From UBA7239 sp964509075 (GTDB lineage: Bacteria > Pseudomonadota > Gammaproteobacteria > Pseudomonadales > UBA7239): DNA of 64,000 nt. Of the stretch, positions 18,207 through 25,295 are shown piece after piece. The notes beneath the pieces are model-generated. The model ran no database searches. It was not told where the DNA came from and worked only from the letters and a program-made list of their open reading frames with translations. Within the stretch, counting starts at the first letter, position 1; each line of letters begins with the position of its first letter. The translations under genes were made by a program, and so were the position numbers. The stretch covers positions 1 to 64,000 of the forward strand of contig CAZDWC010000010.1 of the NCBI GenBank assembly GCA_964509075.1, written 5' to 3'.

Positions 18207-18626
18207 ATGACGACACAAACTCTGAAATTCTCCAACGTCAACGTCGGCGACAAACTGCCCGGCATGGATATCGACATCAACGTCAGCTTCGTGGTTGCCG
18301 GCGCAGTCGCCTCGCGCGATTTCACGCCCGTGCATCACAACAAGAGCGCGGCGAACGCTTCCGGCCTCGCCAATGTGTTCCCGAACATCCTCACCGACAA
18401 CGGCTTGGTCGGCCGCTTCGTGACGGACTGGGCAGGCCCCGAGTCCACACTGAAGCGCGTCAACATCAAACTCGGCGCACCGGTGCAACCAGGCGAAGTA
18501 CTGAAATTCACCGGCGAAGTGGCTGCCAAAGACGAGGCCACCGGCATCGTCGATGTGAAAGTTACCGCCAAAGGCAACTGGGGCATGCATCTCGATGGCA
18601 TCGCCCGCGTGCAATTGCCGAAGTGA
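18207..18626 (+). CDS. MaoC-family enoyl-CoA hydratase (ChsH1-like)
   Basis: Single hotdog domain of 139 residues with the hydratase 2 signature DFTPVHHNKSAANASGLANVFPN, where the Asp and His are the catalytic pair of R-hydratases. Paired with the preceding MaoC/DUF35 protein it probably forms a heteromeric hydratase acting on branched or steroid side-chain enoyl-CoA. ATG 18207 follows GAGGTGACGACA. It lies 10 bases after the upstream gene and 11 before the thiolase-like gene. Confidence 0.85.
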   Translation: MTTQTLKFSNVNVGDKLPGMDIDINVSFVVAGAVASRDFTPVHHNKSAANASGLANVFPNILTDNGLVGRFVTDWAGPESTLKRVNIKLGAPVQPGEVLKFTGEVAAKDEATGIVDVKVTAKGNWGMHLDGIARVQLPK

Positions 18627-18637
18627 GGAGAGAGAAG

Positions 18638-19810
18638 ATGAAAGTTGCGAATCTGAAAGACAAAGCCGTTATCGTCGGCGCCGGCAACACCGAGTTTTCC
18701 AAAAACTCCGGCCGCAGTGAATTGTCACTCGCCTGCGAAGCGATTCTCGCCGCGCTGAAAGATGCAGGGCTCAAACCGTCTGACGTCGACGGTATGATCA
18801 CCTACACCATGGACAACAACGACGAAATCGAAATTGCACGCGCCATCGGCTGCAATGATTTGTCGTACTACTCGCGCGTGCCACACGGCGGCGGCGCCGG
18901 CACCGGCACCATCCAGCAAGCGGCGATGGCGATTGCCACCGGCGCGGCGGAAGTCGTGGTGTGCTGGCGCGCACTGAACGGCCGCTCTGGTCACCGCTAT
19001 TCCGGTGGCGTTTCCGGCGACATCGTCACCGGCGACATGATCCACTACGGCTGGTACATCCCTTACGGCTTGCTGACGCCAGCGTCGTGGGTGTCCATGT
19101 ATCACAAACGCTATGAACATTTGTTCGGCGACACGAAAGATGCACTGGCAGAAATTGCCATGACCACGCGCCAGTATGCAGTCACCAACCCGAACGCGTT
19201 CTTCCATAACCGCCCGATGACACGCGCGGATTACGACAACGGCAAGGCGATTTCCCTGCCGTTCCACCTGTACGACTGCTGTCAGGAATCCGATGGCGGC
19301 AGTGCGGTGGTACTCACCACGCCGGAGCGCGCAAAACACCTGAAAAACCTGCCGGTGTACGTGAAAGGTGTCGGCGCTTATGCGGATAAAAATACCGAAG
19401 CGATGACCAACTTCTACGCCGATGAAATCGCGCAAATTCCGGCGATGGATCTGGCCGCCAAACAAGCCTACGCACAAGCGGGCATGAAACCGGACGACAT
19501 CGACGCCGCCATCATCTACGACGCCTTCACCGCAATCGTCATGTGGCAGCTGGAAAGTTGGGGCTTTGCAGAAACCGGCAAATCGAAAGATTTTATTTTG
19601 TCTGGTGCCCTACGACCGGATGGCCGCTTGCCCACTAACACCCACGGTGGCCAGTTGAGCGAGGCTTACATCCACGGCATGAACGGCATTGTCGAAGGTG
19701 TGCGACTGGTGCGCGGCGAGTCACTGAACCAACCGAAGAAAACCATCAACAATGTGGTGGTCACTTCCGGTGTCGGCGTGCCGACTGGCGGGATGATTAT
19801 TGGCAAGTGA
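18638..19810 (+). CDS. Thiolase-fold lipid-transfer protein / side-chain aldolase (Ltp2-like)
   Basis: SCP2-thiolase family protein of 390 residues. The usual thiolase nucleophile region reads RVPHGGGAGTG, with no cysteine, so ordinary thiolysis is unlikely. Ltp2 proteins instead act as retro-aldolases using tyrosines, and a Tyr in GGQLSEAYIHGMNG fits that type. Position directly after MaoC/DUF35 and MaoC genes matches steroid side-chain cleavage that releases a short acyl-CoA such as propionyl-CoA. The exact substrate is inferred. ATG 18638 follows GAGGAGAGAGA. Confidence 0.85.
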   Translation: MKVANLKDKAVIVGAGNTEFSKNSGRSELSLACEAILAALKDAGLKPSDVDGMITYTMDNNDEIEIARAIGCNDLSYYSRVPHGGGAGTGTIQQAAMAIATGAAEVVVCWRALNGRSGHRYSGGVSGDIVTGDMIHYGWYIPYGLLTPASWVSMYHKRYEHLFGDTKDALAEIAMTTRQYAVTNPNAFFHNRPMTRADYDNGKAISLPFHLYDCCQESDGGSAVVLTTPERAKHLKNLPVYVKGVGAYADKNTEAMTNFYADEIAQIPAMDLAAKQAYAQAGMKPDDIDAAIIYDAFTAIVMWQLESWGFAETGKSKDFILSGALRPDGRLPTNTHGGQLSEAYIHGMNGIVEGVRLVRGESLNQPKKTINNVVVTSGVGVPTGGMIIGK

Positions 19811-19904
19811 CCCCTCACCCGGCGCTCGGCAACTGCTCCTGCATTGCTCTACCTCCTGCATCCATGCAGTCGTTCGCGCCCCCTCTCCCGCTTGCGGGAG
19901 AGGG
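19811..19904. repeat. REP/MITE-like palindromic repeat, copy 1 (degenerate)
   Basis: CCCCTCACCCGGCGC right after the thiolase-like stop, then unrelated bases, then the palindrome at 19881-19904 (CCCTCTCCC, TTGC-type loop, GGGAGAGGG). It shares its end and core palindrome with copies at 23106-23268 and 43501-43599 but is inverted and lacks the second hairpin. Confidence 0.75.
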
Positions 19905-19927
19905 CACTCTCACCGAGCAGAAACTCC

Positions 19928-20299
19928 ATGACCCGCAAAACCCTCGACAGCAATAAAATCCATCCTGCCATCGCCGACGAAATCGGCGGCAATACCGACT
20001 TTCGCCGCACGGTGGATGAAGTGGAGAACGCTATCGCACAACACACTGTTGTCATCGTTGGCATGGACCACAACCCGTTCCCGAAAAAAGCGCGCAAGCT
20101 GCTCGACACACAAGGCATTGCCTATCACTACCTGGAATACGGCAGCTATTTCTCCGAGTGGAAACGCCGTGGCGCTCTCAAAATGTGGAGCGGCTGGCAG
20201 ACCTTCCCGATGATTTTCGTGAAAGGCACGCTCATCGGCGGTTTCAGCGATCTGGAAAAACTGGTGAAAAGCGGCGAGCTGAAAAAGTTGCTGGGTTGA
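19928..20299 (+). CDS. Glutaredoxin-like protein lacking catalytic cysteines
   Basis: Thioredoxin-fold protein of 123 residues. The C-terminal 90 residues follow monothiol or dithiol glutaredoxins (GIAYHYLEYGSYFSEWKRRGALKMWSGWQTFPMIFVKG, then GGFSDLEKL), including the cis-proline TFPMIF. The CPYC active site is replaced by NPFP in MDHNPFPKKARKLL, so both redox cysteines are gone. It may be a structural or binding protein instead of a reductase. ATG 19928 lies 24 bases after the repeat; an upstream ATG at 19844 would translate through the repeat and is not believed. Confidence 0.75.
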   Translation: MTRKTLDSNKIHPAIADEIGGNTDFRRTVDEVENAIAQHTVVIVGMDHNPFPKKARKLLDTQGIAYHYLEYGSYFSEWKRRGALKMWSGWQTFPMIFVKGTLIGGFSDLEKLVKSGELKKLLG

Positions 20300-20302
20300 G
20301 TA

Positions 20303-20725
20303 TCAACCCGGCTGCAACACATCCCGCGAACCGGTTTCGTTGACAATCACCATCTCGCGCTCGCAGATGCGCCAACCCTCTGTGGTGCGAATCAGTTGGT
20401 CGCGATACTCGCCCCATACTTCGTAAACCATGCTTGCACGACTACCCAGACCAACGTGTGCCGCACGCACATAGCAGACGCAATGGGCGCGATCCCCCTC
20501 TACCGTAATGCGGAAATTGCCCAGCAGGTGTTGCGTCGGGCCGCAGCCTTGCAGATGGTGGCGAATCACCTTGACCAGTGTGCGGCGGTTGGGGATGGTC
20601 TGCTGGCCGCCATAGACGGATATCGCGTCTTCAGTAAACACCGTATCCATCAAGGGCCAGTCGCGGGTATCGCACGCCAGCGCATAGCGAATCAGTACCT
20701 GCTCAATTGCACGTTCATCCTGCAC
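20303..20725 (-). CDS. NTF2-fold (SnoaL-like) protein
   Basis: Cone-shaped alpha+beta barrel protein of 140 residues, opening with DERAIEQVLIRYALACDTRDWPLMDTVFTEDA, a typical SnoaL_4 start. Such proteins include ketosteroid-isomerase-like and ring-hydroxylase small-subunit-like enzymes, and small binding proteins. GTG 20725 stands seven bases after AGAGAGG. Its nearness to the steroid-type aldolase genes is suggestive only, because it is on the opposite strand. Confidence 0.7.
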   Translation of the reverse strand: MQDERAIEQVLIRYALACDTRDWPLMDTVFTEDAISVYGGQQTIPNRRTLVKVIRHHLQGCGPTQHLLGNFRITVEGDRAHCVCYVRAAHVGLGSRASMVYEVWGEYRDQLIRTTEGWRICEREMVIVNETGSRDVLQPG

Positions 20726-20878
20726 AGGAAAGCCTCTCTGCGATGTTGGTGCAAGGCAGTATGCCACAGCTCCCTACGCGGTTTTTTTGATCCAGACGGG
20801 CAGGCGCCAGGCAATCGTCTGCTATACAATGACTACCAGATCCAACAATGACCCTACGTTAAGGCTGTTTACCCTTTC

Positions 20879-21670
20879 ATGTTCAAACACAAAGAAGACA
20901 TCGTGCCGGTTTCACTGGTGCTGGCGCTGACTGTCGTCGATTTCATTCTCTACTTTACCGTTAGCAACCTGCCAGTGCTGGCCGGCTACTGGCTGTTGAT
21001 GCTGATACCCAAAGGCGTGATCTGTGCCTGGAATCACCACCACCAGCACACCATGACCTTCCACAAGGCCGCGCTGAACCGCTTACTGGAGCTGGTCTAC
21101 GCCCTCCACACCGGCGCCACCACTAACCTGTGGGTGCTGCACCATGTGCTGGGCCACCACCGCAATTTCCTCGACCAACGAAAAGACGAGAGCCGCTGGG
21201 CGCGTGCGGATGGCAGTACCATGGGCGTACTGGAATACACGCTGAGCGTGGCTGGCACGTCCTACTGGCGCGGTTACCAGGTGGGCAAACGCTACCCGAA
21301 AGTACAGAAGATTTACCTCACCTTCACCGCGCTGACCGCCGCGCTGCTGGCACTGCTGGTCTGGTACCAACCGCTGCAGGCACTCTTTCTGTTTGTGTTG
21401 CCGATGATTGTCAGCCTGCTGTTCACCTCCTGGGTCACCTACGATCACCACAGCGGCCTGCACACCGACAACGAATTCGAGGCGTCGTACAACATCATGG
21501 GACGCTGGTTCAACATCCTCACCGGCAATCTCGGCTACCACACCGCACATCACCACAAGCAGGGCTTGCACTGGTCAAAGCTGCCGGCACTGCACGAGCA
21601 GCTCAAAGCCAATATTCCTGCGCACCTGTATCGCAAATCCACCTTTGATTTCGCGCTCGCGGACAGCTGA
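20879..21670 (+). CDS. Membrane fatty acid desaturase
   Basis: Di-iron integral membrane desaturase of 263 residues. Three histidine boxes are visible (WNHHHQHTMTF, HHVLGHHRNFLDQ, YHTAHHHKQGLHW), plus a fourth His-rich site DHHSGLHTDNEF. Hydrophobic segments at the N-terminus and middle (LTALTAALLALLVWY, LFLFVLPMIVSLLFTSWV) place the boxes in the cytoplasm. It likely inserts a double bond into an acyl chain, and the regiospecificity cannot be read. A TATACAAT element about 50 bases upstream may be its -10 box. Confidence 0.82.
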   Translation: MFKHKEDIVPVSLVLALTVVDFILYFTVSNLPVLAGYWLLMLIPKGVICAWNHHHQHTMTFHKAALNRLLELVYALHTGATTNLWVLHHVLGHHRNFLDQRKDESRWARADGSTMGVLEYTLSVAGTSYWRGYQVGKRYPKVQKIYLTFTALTAALLALLVWYQPLQALFLFVLPMIVSLLFTSWVTYDHHSGLHTDNEFEASYNIMGRWFNILTGNLGYHTAHHHKQGLHWSKLPALHEQLKANIPAHLYRKSTFDFALADS

Positions 21671-21700
21671 TCGCCACTGCGCGCGCTCGCCGGAGATGAC

Positions 21701-22471
21701 ATGAACACCGAGCAACTGATCGCGAAACTGCAGCAGCAACCTCAAACCGTTACGTTTGATGAAGTGATTGCCACCATCAACGAACACTTTGATTACACCC
21801 CCACGCGCTTTACCAACGGCGACACGGTCAACGATGCCGGCAAGAATGAAGGCTCCTGCAAGATTTTCGCTTTTGGCAAACTGCAGCAGCTCACGCCTGA
21901 GCAAACGCTGGCCTGCTTCGGCAAGTTCTATCGCGAGGATGTGCTGGGCAATCCAAGCGGCAGCGATCACGTCAATATCCGCAATTTCATGCAACACGGC
22001 TGGGCCGGCATTGGTTTTGATGGCGATGCACTGAAAAGCAAAACCAGCACCGCAGATCCGGAAAACATTCTCGGCTTCATGCAGGATCACATCCGCCGCT
22101 ATCTCGCCACCGACGGTGAAGATGGCCATCTGATGAACGGCTTTCCCTGTCTGGTGTTGACCACCGTCGGCAAGAAATCTGGCGAAAAAAGACAGGCTGC
22201 AGTGATTTACGGCAAGCATGGCAACAGTCATGTCATCATTGCCTCCAAGGGCGGCAGCGATACACCACCCGCCTGGTTCGTCAATCTGGCAGCCAGTGGC
22301 ACAGGCCACATCCAGGTCAAAGCCGACAAGATGGATGTGAAGATGCGCGTCGCCGAAGGCGAAGAACGCGAACAGCTGTGGCAGATGATGGCGAAAATCT
22401 TTCCCGCCTATATCGAATACCAGCAAAAAACGGCGCGTCAGATTCCGGTTGTGGTGCTGGATCCCGCTTGA
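21701..22471 (+). CDS. HopJ-family domain fused to DUF385 deazaflavin-type reductase domain
   Basis: Two domains in 256 residues. Residues 1 to about 115 match the HopJ family (FDEVIATINEHFDYTPTRFTNG, ACFGKFYREDVLGNPSGSDHVNIRNFMQHGW), which is common in bacteria without type III secretion. Residues from about 120 are a DUF385/Ddn-like split-barrel domain (NGFPCLVLTTVGKKSGEKRQAAVIY, PPAWFVNLAASG), a family known for F420-dependent reductases. I know each family as a separate protein, and the fusion is unusual. The end overlaps the convergent pseudouridine synthase gene by 34 bases. Confidence 0.78.
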   Translation: MNTEQLIAKLQQQPQTVTFDEVIATINEHFDYTPTRFTNGDTVNDAGKNEGSCKIFAFGKLQQLTPEQTLACFGKFYREDVLGNPSGSDHVNIRNFMQHGWAGIGFDGDALKSKTSTADPENILGFMQDHIRRYLATDGEDGHLMNGFPCLVLTTVGKKSGEKRQAAVIYGKHGNSHVIIASKGGSDTPPAWFVNLAASGTGHIQVKADKMDVKMRVAEGEEREQLWQMMAKIFPAYIEYQQKTARQIPVVVLDPA

Positions 22472-23112
22472 TCCAGATACGACTCCAGCGCCAAACCAGC
22501 AAATAGCTCTCCTGTAAACAGATCGCCGCTGTCCGGCAGCTGCCGGACAGCAATGCGCTCACCCTGCCATACAAACTCCAGCGCAGCGGCGTGCAAATAA
22601 GCGCGGTCCGCAGGTGTACCCCCGTAACGCGTATCACCCACTATCGGGCTGCCCAGCGCCTTCATCATCACCCGCAACTGGTGCGTGCGACCGGTGTGCG
22701 GTTTGAGCACAAACAAGCGCAAGCCCGGCGCAATGCTGTGCGATACAAATTGCGTGACTGCGGGATTCTCGCGTGTGCGCAACAACTTCCAGTTGCCGTC
22801 ACGCGTTTTCTGCATGTCGCCGCTGACCGCCCCCTGCTTTTTGGAAGGCTTGCGATCCGACAAAGCCAGATAGGTTTTCTGCACGGCATGTGTTTCAAAC
22901 AAATGCGAAAACTCTTGCGCTGCGGATTTGTTGCGCGCCACCAGCAACAGGCCTGACGTTACCTTGTCGAGCCGGTGTACGGGAAAAAGTATTTCCTGCG
23001 GATATTGCGCCTGCAACTGCGCAAAAAAACCGGCACCGTCCTCACTGTGAAAGCTGATACCGGCGGGTTTGTTAAAAATGAAAAAATCCGCATGCGTGAC
23101 GATCGCCCTCAT
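22438..23112 (-). CDS. RluA-family pseudouridine synthase
   Basis: RNA-modifying enzyme of 224 residues that isomerises uridine in rRNA or tRNA. The catalytic motif HRLDKVTSGLLLVA holds the essential Asp, and KPHTGRTHQLRVMMKALGSPIVGD is the second RluA signature. There is no S4 domain, as in short RluA-like proteins. ATG 23112 lies within the outer end of the repeat copy 2; the open frame continues 58 codons further through the repeat, but that peptide is plainly repeat-derived. The target site is unknown. Confidence 0.88.
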   Translation of the reverse strand: MRAIVTHADFFIFNKPAGISFHSEDGAGFFAQLQAQYPQEILFPVHRLDKVTSGLLLVARNKSAAQEFSHLFETHAVQKTYLALSDRKPSKKQGAVSGDMQKTRDGNWKLLRTRENPAVTQFVSHSIAPGLRLFVLKPHTGRTHQLRVMMKALGSPIVGDTRYGGTPADRAYLHAAALEFVWQGERIAVRQLPDSGDLFTGELFAGLALESYLDQAGSSTTTGI

Positions 23113-23268
23113 CCGCCCCTTTGGGGCACCTTCTCCCCGAAGGGGAGAAGGAAAAAGGGGAGAAGGAAAACCTGTCTGTGCATCTGGAATGCCTTCTCCA
23201 CAGAGAGGGGAATGAAAAACCCTCTCCCGTTCGGGGAGAGGGTGGCGCGCCGCGCCGGGTGAGGGCAG
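23106..23268. repeat. REP/MITE-like palindromic repeat, copy 2 (full, with insertion)
   Basis: Bounded by CCCTCATCCGCCCC and GCGCCGGGTGAGGG. Inside are two hairpins: CCTTCTCCCC/GGGGAGAAGG near the left end and CCCTCTCCC/GGGAGAGGG at 23220-23242. About 60 extra bases lie between them compared with copy 3. It fills the gap between the pseudouridine synthase gene and cysS and ends two bases from the cysS stop codon. Confidence 0.8.
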
Positions 23269-23270
23269 GA

Positions 23271-24683
23271 TTATTCCCGGCGCCACGTGGTACCCGTGCG
23301 TGCATCTTCCAGCACCACGCCCTGCGCTTTCAGCTCATCGCGAATCTGGTCGGCACGTGCAAAATTCTTGTCTTTCTTCGCTTGCACACGTTCAGCAATC
23401 AACGCTTCGATAGCCTCGGCACTTAAACCATCAGCACTGCCTGCCTGCAGGAAGCTGTCGGCATCTGCTTGCAGAATTCCCAACACCGCACCCAGTGATT
23501 TCAACACCGTTGCCAGGGAAACGGCACTGGCATCATTGGCCGCGCGCGCCGAATTCAATTGCCGTGCGATTTCAAACAATACGGCAATCGCTTCCGGCGT
23601 ACCAAAATCATCATCCATCACTTCAATGAACCGCGCGACTTCCGGCTGCTGCTGATCCAACGCTGCCAAGGGCAGCACCGGCACATCCTGCAAACCGCGC
23701 AGCGCGGTGTAGAAACGCTCCAGCGCACCGCGCGCAATCTGCAAGTTTTCTTCCGAATAATTGATCGCGCTGCGGTAATGGCTGGCGAGCAAGAGATAAC
23801 GCACGACTTCCGGATGGTACTGGTCGAGAATTTCACGGATCGTGAAAAAATTGCCGAGTGATTTCGACATCTTCTCGTTGTTCACGCGCACTGCGCCGGC
23901 GTGCATCCAGTAATTGACATAGGTCTTGCCGGTAGCCGCTTCCGATTGCGCAATTTCATTTTCGTGATGCGGAAACGGCAGATCGGGCCCGCCACCGTGG
24001 ATATCAAAAGAATCACCGAGGCAGCAGGTCGACATCGCCGAACATTCGATATGCCAACCCGGGCGACCGGGCCCCCAGGGCGAATCCCAGCTCACCTGCT
24101 GGTTGGCAGCGCCGGTGCCAGGTTTTACTGCTTTCCACAACGCGAAGTCGCGAGGATCGCGCTTTGCTTCATCAACTTCAATGCGCGCGCCGGCCAGCAA
24201 CTCTTCCGGATTTTTTCCCGACAATTTGCCGTAGCCTTCAAACTTGCTGACCACATAGTAAACATCACCATTGCTGGCATGATACGCATAACCGTTGTCG
24301 ATCAGACGTTGCACCATGGCAATGATCCGCTCGATGTGTGCCGTCGCGCAGGGCTCAATATCCGGCCGCGCCACACCGAGTCGCGCTTCGTCCTCATGCA
24401 TGGCCTGAATGAAACGCGCGGTGAGCGCGGTGTACGCCTCGCCGTTTTCATCCGCGCGCTTGAGAATCTTGTCGTCGATATCTGTGATATTGCGCACATA
24501 GGTGACATGCCAGCCGCGCGCGCGCAGATAGCGTGTGATGGCATCAAACGCCACCAGCACGCGAGCATGGCCGAGGTGGCAGTAGTCGTATACCGTCATG
24601 CCACAGACATACATGCGGATATGCCCGGCTACCTGCGGTACAAAATCCTGTTTCTGACGTGCAAGAGTGTTGTAGATCTTCAT
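23271..24683 (-). CDS. cysS: Cysteinyl-tRNA synthetase
   Basis: Class I synthetase of 470 residues. The N-terminal CGMTVYDYCHLGHAR holds a zinc-ligand Cys and the HIGH-type HLGH. KMSKSLGNFFTIRE is the second ATP-binding motif and WHIECSAM gives further zinc ligands. The C-terminal KDKNFARADQIRDELKAQGV is the usual anticodon-binding helix. ATG 24683 gives the expected length. It is divergent from the lipoprotein gene at 24807. Confidence 0.97.
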   Translation of the reverse strand: MKIYNTLARQKQDFVPQVAGHIRMYVCGMTVYDYCHLGHARVLVAFDAITRYLRARGWHVTYVRNITDIDDKILKRADENGEAYTALTARFIQAMHEDEARLGVARPDIEPCATAHIERIIAMVQRLIDNGYAYHASNGDVYYVVSKFEGYGKLSGKNPEELLAGARIEVDEAKRDPRDFALWKAVKPGTGAANQQVSWDSPWGPGRPGWHIECSAMSTCCLGDSFDIHGGGPDLPFPHHENEIAQSEAATGKTYVNYWMHAGAVRVNNEKMSKSLGNFFTIREILDQYHPEVVRYLLLASHYRSAINYSEENLQIARGALERFYTALRGLQDVPVLPLAALDQQQPEVARFIEVMDDDFGTPEAIAVLFEIARQLNSARAANDASAVSLATVLKSLGAVLGILQADADSFLQAGSADGLSAEAIEALIAERVQAKKDKNFARADQIRDELKAQGVVLEDARTGTTWRRE

Positions 24684-24748
24684 GGCATGCTCTTTATGGA
24701 TATACCGGCCTGCAACTGCCGGCAGCACCGGGGCGGCAGTATGCGTGA

Positions 24749-24777
24749 TTGGCGCTGCAGGTTAAAGCCCATAGAAT
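24749..24777 (+). promoter_or_regulatory. Promoter of the lipoprotein gene
   Basis: TTGGCG (24749-24754), 17 bases, TAGAAT (24772-24777). Transcription would begin at about 24784, after an ATG at 24780, which supports translation from ATG 24807. Confidence 0.5.
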
Positions 24778-24806
24778 GCATGAAAACCCTTCAGGATACT
24801 CACCAC

Positions 24807-25274
24807 ATGTCTCTGCATCATCGCCCACTATTTTTCGCACTTGCACTCGGAGCCATTGCACTCAGCGGCTGCGTAAAACTGTCGGCGTCAGGCCAGCGCG
24901 TGCAGCTGCTGGAAGCACCGGCGGCACCACCGGCTTGCGATAACGTAGGCAGCGTAACCGTGTCATCGGCAGACGCCCTGCGCAATGCCGCCGCTGCCGC
25001 AGAAGCGGACACCGCCTGGATGGAGCCTGTCAGTACCGGCGGCATGAGTTTCATTCGCGGCAAGCTGTTCCGCTGCCATGCGGTCGCCACAACAGAGGTC
25101 AGCTCCGCACCCGCGCCATCCAACACGCCCCGCACACCATTGGCAGCTACGACTCCTGCTGCCCCGGCATCAGCCGCGCAAAATGACGCGAACAGCCGCA
25201 AATCCGGTCTGTGCGCCAGCAAAGGCGGCCAGTGGGATGGCGAGAAGTGCTTCGTCATCATCCCGCTGGACTAG
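24807..25274 (+). CDS. Predicted lipoprotein (DUF4156-like)
   Basis: Small envelope lipoprotein of 155 residues. The signal peptide MSLHHRPLFFALALGAIALSGC ends in a clear lipobox (LSGC). A short conserved region follows (RVQLLEAPAAPPACDNVGSVTVSS, then DTAWMEPVSTGGMSFIRGKLFRC) that resembles DUF4156 or RcsF-like lipoproteins. After a Pro/Ala/Thr linker the protein ends in a small cysteine-containing motif, CASKGGQWDGEKCFV. Its role is unknown. Confidence 0.65.
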   Translation: MSLHHRPLFFALALGAIALSGCVKLSASGQRVQLLEAPAAPPACDNVGSVTVSSADALRNAAAAAEADTAWMEPVSTGGMSFIRGKLFRCHAVATTEVSSAPAPSNTPRTPLAATTPAAPASAAQNDANSRKSGLCASKGGQWDGEKCFVIIPLD

Positions 25275-25295
25275 TGCGCATAACAGCAAGCGCTC

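Noticed and set aside
19844..19927. Earlier ATG for the glutaredoxin-like gene
   Set aside because: The added peptide is translated from the palindromic repeat and has no match to the family N-terminus.
23106..23268. Repeat copies considered as a CRISPR array
   Set aside because: Only paired palindromes of unequal spacing are present, with no regular direct repeats or spacers and no cas genes.
23901..24806. In-frame upstream extension of the lipoprotein gene
   Set aside because: It would run antisense through cysS and destroy the lipoprotein signal peptide; a promoter at 24749-24777 supports the later start.
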